A stretch of 64,000 nt of DNA, taken from contig JHWZ01000011.1 in assembly GCA_000687695.1 (NCBI GenBank), positions 28,219 through 92,218 of the forward strand, given 5' to 3'. Below, piece by piece: positions 62,334 through 64,000 of the stretch. Made by a program: the position numbers and the translations under genes. How positions within the stretch are numbered: position 1 is the first letter of the stretch; every line of letters starts with the position of its first letter. This DNA is from Lachnospiraceae bacterium P6B14 (lineage in GTDB: Bacteria > Bacillota > Clostridia > Lachnospirales > Lachnospiraceae). The notes below the pieces were generated by a model that was given only the letters and a program-made list of their open reading frames with translations, had not been told where the DNA came from and made no database searches.

Positions 62334-63844
62334 TGAAAAAGTCATTGCAAAGAAAATGACCATAAATCAGAAAAATCGTTGCAATGACTCTTGCAGAACA
62401 GGTAATTTGCTTTGATCGGATTCATGGTGTATTATTCATAGGATTGCTATCTGCGGATAGGAGTTCATATGAGTAACAGAAACAGACTTAGTTTCAAGGA
62501 AAGGATTAGAATCGAAGCAGGAATCTATGCCAAGCTTTCTTTCAGCAGGATTGCCAGAGAGTTGGGCAGGCAGCCGTCTACCATCATCCGGGAAGTCAAG
62601 CAGAACAGCTTATTTGTTTCCGGAGCGAGACCCCGAGGCATTGATTGTGTCTATGCGCCAAAGTGCCAAAAGAAAAATCTCTGTGGAGATGAGTTCTGCA
62701 ATACCAGATGCTGGACATGCAGAGAGTACAACTGCACAGAGCTGTGTGAAAGACACAGAGATCATCATTGTGAGACGCTGCTAAAGCCACCGTTTGTCTG
62801 CAATAACTGTAAGGAAAAACGACGTGCCGGGTGCAGCCTTGATAAGCGATACTATATGGCAGATAAGGCTGAAGCAAAGGCGAAGGCGACAAGATCCGAA
62901 GCGCGCAGAGGAAGTCGCTTGAATGCTGAAGAACTGAGGAAACTGGATGGGATCATATCGCCGCTGATCAAGCAGGGACAGCCGTTGTCTCATATATGTA
63001 TAGTTCACAGAGATGAACTTGGCGTATGTGAAAGAAGTGTATATAACTATGTAGAGCGGGGAGATCTTACGATAGGGAACCTTGATCTGCGCAGAAAAGT
63101 CAAGTATCGCAGGCGGAGAAAAAAGCAGGATACCATACCGTGCAATAAGTTCTCGTATAGAAAAGGCCGTACATACGATGATTATCAGCGTTATATCGAG
63201 GTGAACCCGGACACCAGGATTGTGGAGATGGATACAGTCAAGGGGAAACGCGAATATGGAAAAGTTCTGCTTACGATGATCTTCACCGACACAAATCTCA
63301 TGCTGATGTTCCTGATGGAAGATGGAACATGCGAATCAGTCATACAGGTATTTGACTGGTTGACAAAAGCATTGGGAATAAGGCGTTTCAGACGGTTGTT
63401 TCCATTGATTTTAACCGATAATGGTGGAGAGTTCAAGGAAGTCCTTAAACTGGAATTCACCAAGAGTGGATCGCCGAGAACAAAGCTGTTTTACTGCGAT
63501 CCGCAGGCATCCTGGCAGAAACCACATGTGGAGAAGAATCACGAGTTTATAAGATATGTGATTCCAAAGGGGACCATCCTGACCCAGTATACGCAGGCAC
63601 AGATAACAAATCTGTCAAACAACATCAACAGTGTAAAGAGGGCCGGGTTGTCCAACCAGAGTCCATTTGATTTGGCTCAGGATAAAGACATAAAAAAACT
63701 GCTGGAGTTGATGGACATGTCACCGGTGCCAGCCGATGACATCGTTCTCACACCAAAGCTGATGAAGTAAGCAAAACATCTACATGAAAAAGCAGATAGT
63801 AATCGCCTATAGACAATCGTAGGAGGGTTGCAATCACTTTTTCA
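62334..63844 (+). mobile_element. IS30-family insertion sequence
   Basis: About 1.51 kb. Terminal inverted repeats: TGAAAAAGTCATTGCAA (62334-62350) and TTGCAATCACTTTTTCA (63828-63844), 16 of 17 bases matching. A further inverted copy of GTCATTGCAA occurs inside the left end at 62379-62388. A single transposase fills the interior. No short target duplication is obvious (AAA outside the left end, GAC outside the right), so ends may be off by a few bases or the site may be altered. Confidence 0.75.
62469..63770 (+). CDS. IS30-family transposase
   Basis: DDE transposase of 433 aa. N-terminal helix-turn-helix (LSFKERIRIEAGIYAKLSFS, then IARELGRQPSTIIREVK); a Cys/His-rich stretch (about 57-105, with CVYAPKCQ, CNTRCWTC and HRDHHC) that may bind zinc; and an RNase-H catalytic core with Asp in VEMDTVKGK, Asp in LILTDNGGEFK and Glu in KPHVEKNHEFIRY. 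The frame is complete and the catalytic residues are present, so it could be active. A weak ribosome site (GATAGGAG) precedes the ATG. It is the only gene of the element. Confidence 0.93.
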   Translation: MSNRNRLSFKERIRIEAGIYAKLSFSRIARELGRQPSTIIREVKQNSLFVSGARPRGIDCVYAPKCQKKNLCGDEFCNTRCWTCREYNCTELCERHRDHHCETLLKPPFVCNNCKEKRRAGCSLDKRYYMADKAEAKAKATRSEARRGSRLNAEELRKLDGIISPLIKQGQPLSHICIVHRDELGVCERSVYNYVERGDLTIGNLDLRRKVKYRRRRKKQDTIPCNKFSYRKGRTYDDYQRYIEVNPDTRIVEMDTVKGKREYGKVLLTMIFTDTNLMLMFLMEDGTCESVIQVFDWLTKALGIRRFRRLFPLILTDNGGEFKEVLKLEFTKSGSPRTKLFYCDPQASWQKPHVEKNHEFIRYVIPKGTILTQYTQAQITNLSNNINSVKRAGLSNQSPFDLAQDKDIKKLLELMDMSPVPADDIVLTPKLMK

Positions 63845-63909
63845 GACAAACTTGCAAGTCTCCGTTTTGTGATGCGAGAAAAAATGCCATTCTCAGCAGT
63901 TTTGAGGTA

Positions 63910-63938
63910 ATTATACCACAAAAAGGAACGATATTGAA
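63910..63938 (-). promoter_or_regulatory. Possible minus-strand promoter beyond the insertion sequence
   Basis: On the minus strand TTCAAT (63938-63933) and TATAAT (63915-63910) with a 17-bp spacer, reading into the right end of the insertion sequence. No ORF follows, so it may be the promoter of a gene separated by the insertion, or chance. Nothing else is seen in 63845-64000. Confidence 0.4.
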
Positions 63939-64000
63939 GAAAAAAATGATATGTGATGGAAAAATCAATGGCGATTTTGCATCGAGTTTTTCATTCAACG

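Overview
The window reads as chromosome of an anaerobic low-to-moderate-GC Firmicute, most likely of the family Lachnospiraceae (gut or rumen type). Grounds: paired glgC/glgD glycogen genes, spoVG, a dnaD-dnaC primosome pair, the orders rpsL-rpsG-fusA-tuf and dnaX-ebfC-recR, SD-led genes with sigma-A type promoters (many with exactly 17-bp spacers), and secreted proteins with fibronectin-like tails. No tRNA, rRNA or CRISPR array was seen.

Layout. 1-2032: accessory edge with a RhuM-like gene (cut by the window) and an orphan D12-class adenine methylase. 2047-10697: secreted protein, MscS channel, sodium:solute symporter, sensor diguanylate cyclase, CgeB-like glycosyltransferase, class A penicillin-binding protein. 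10727-15855 (minus strand): murC, a DnaA-box array, then dnaD-dnaC-prs. 16019-24183: glgC-glgD, spoVG, pth, mfd and a SurA/PrsA-like lipoprotein. 24180-31062: malQ and tmcAL (minus), a PurF-like protein whose glutaminase site is lost, a CapA-like protein (minus), ilvE. 31082-38608: hybrid histidine kinase, rpsF-ssb-rpsR (minus), pfkA, dnaX-ebfC-recR. 38637-44884: a membrane-anchored protein, CvpA, then rpsL, rpsG, fusA, tuf.

44885-45584 is a gene-poor scar: a strong terminator, two identical 59-nt palindromic repeats and a broken gene tail between them. 45585-53946 is one co-directional run: rfbA, a FIST-EAL protein, a LacI-type sensor without DNA-binding domain, a membrane protein, a papain-like lipoprotein and an alpha/beta hydrolase. 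Two of its members look like cyclic-di-GMP or small-ligand signalling parts.

53943-60156 holds the most unusual locus. It is a mirror-ordered four-gene amino-acid-type ABC system (ATPase, binding-protein/permease, binding-protein/permease, ATPase). The binding-protein lobes fused to both permeases are in permuted order (lobe 2 before lobe 1). Both ATPases carry a C-terminal domain resembling a degenerate RsbW/SpoIIAB-type ATPase fold.

60240-64000: a HAD phosphatase, a promoter followed by a probable structured non-coding RNA, a HigB/HigA-type toxin-antitoxin pair, a small coiled remnant ORF and an IS30-family insertion sequence.
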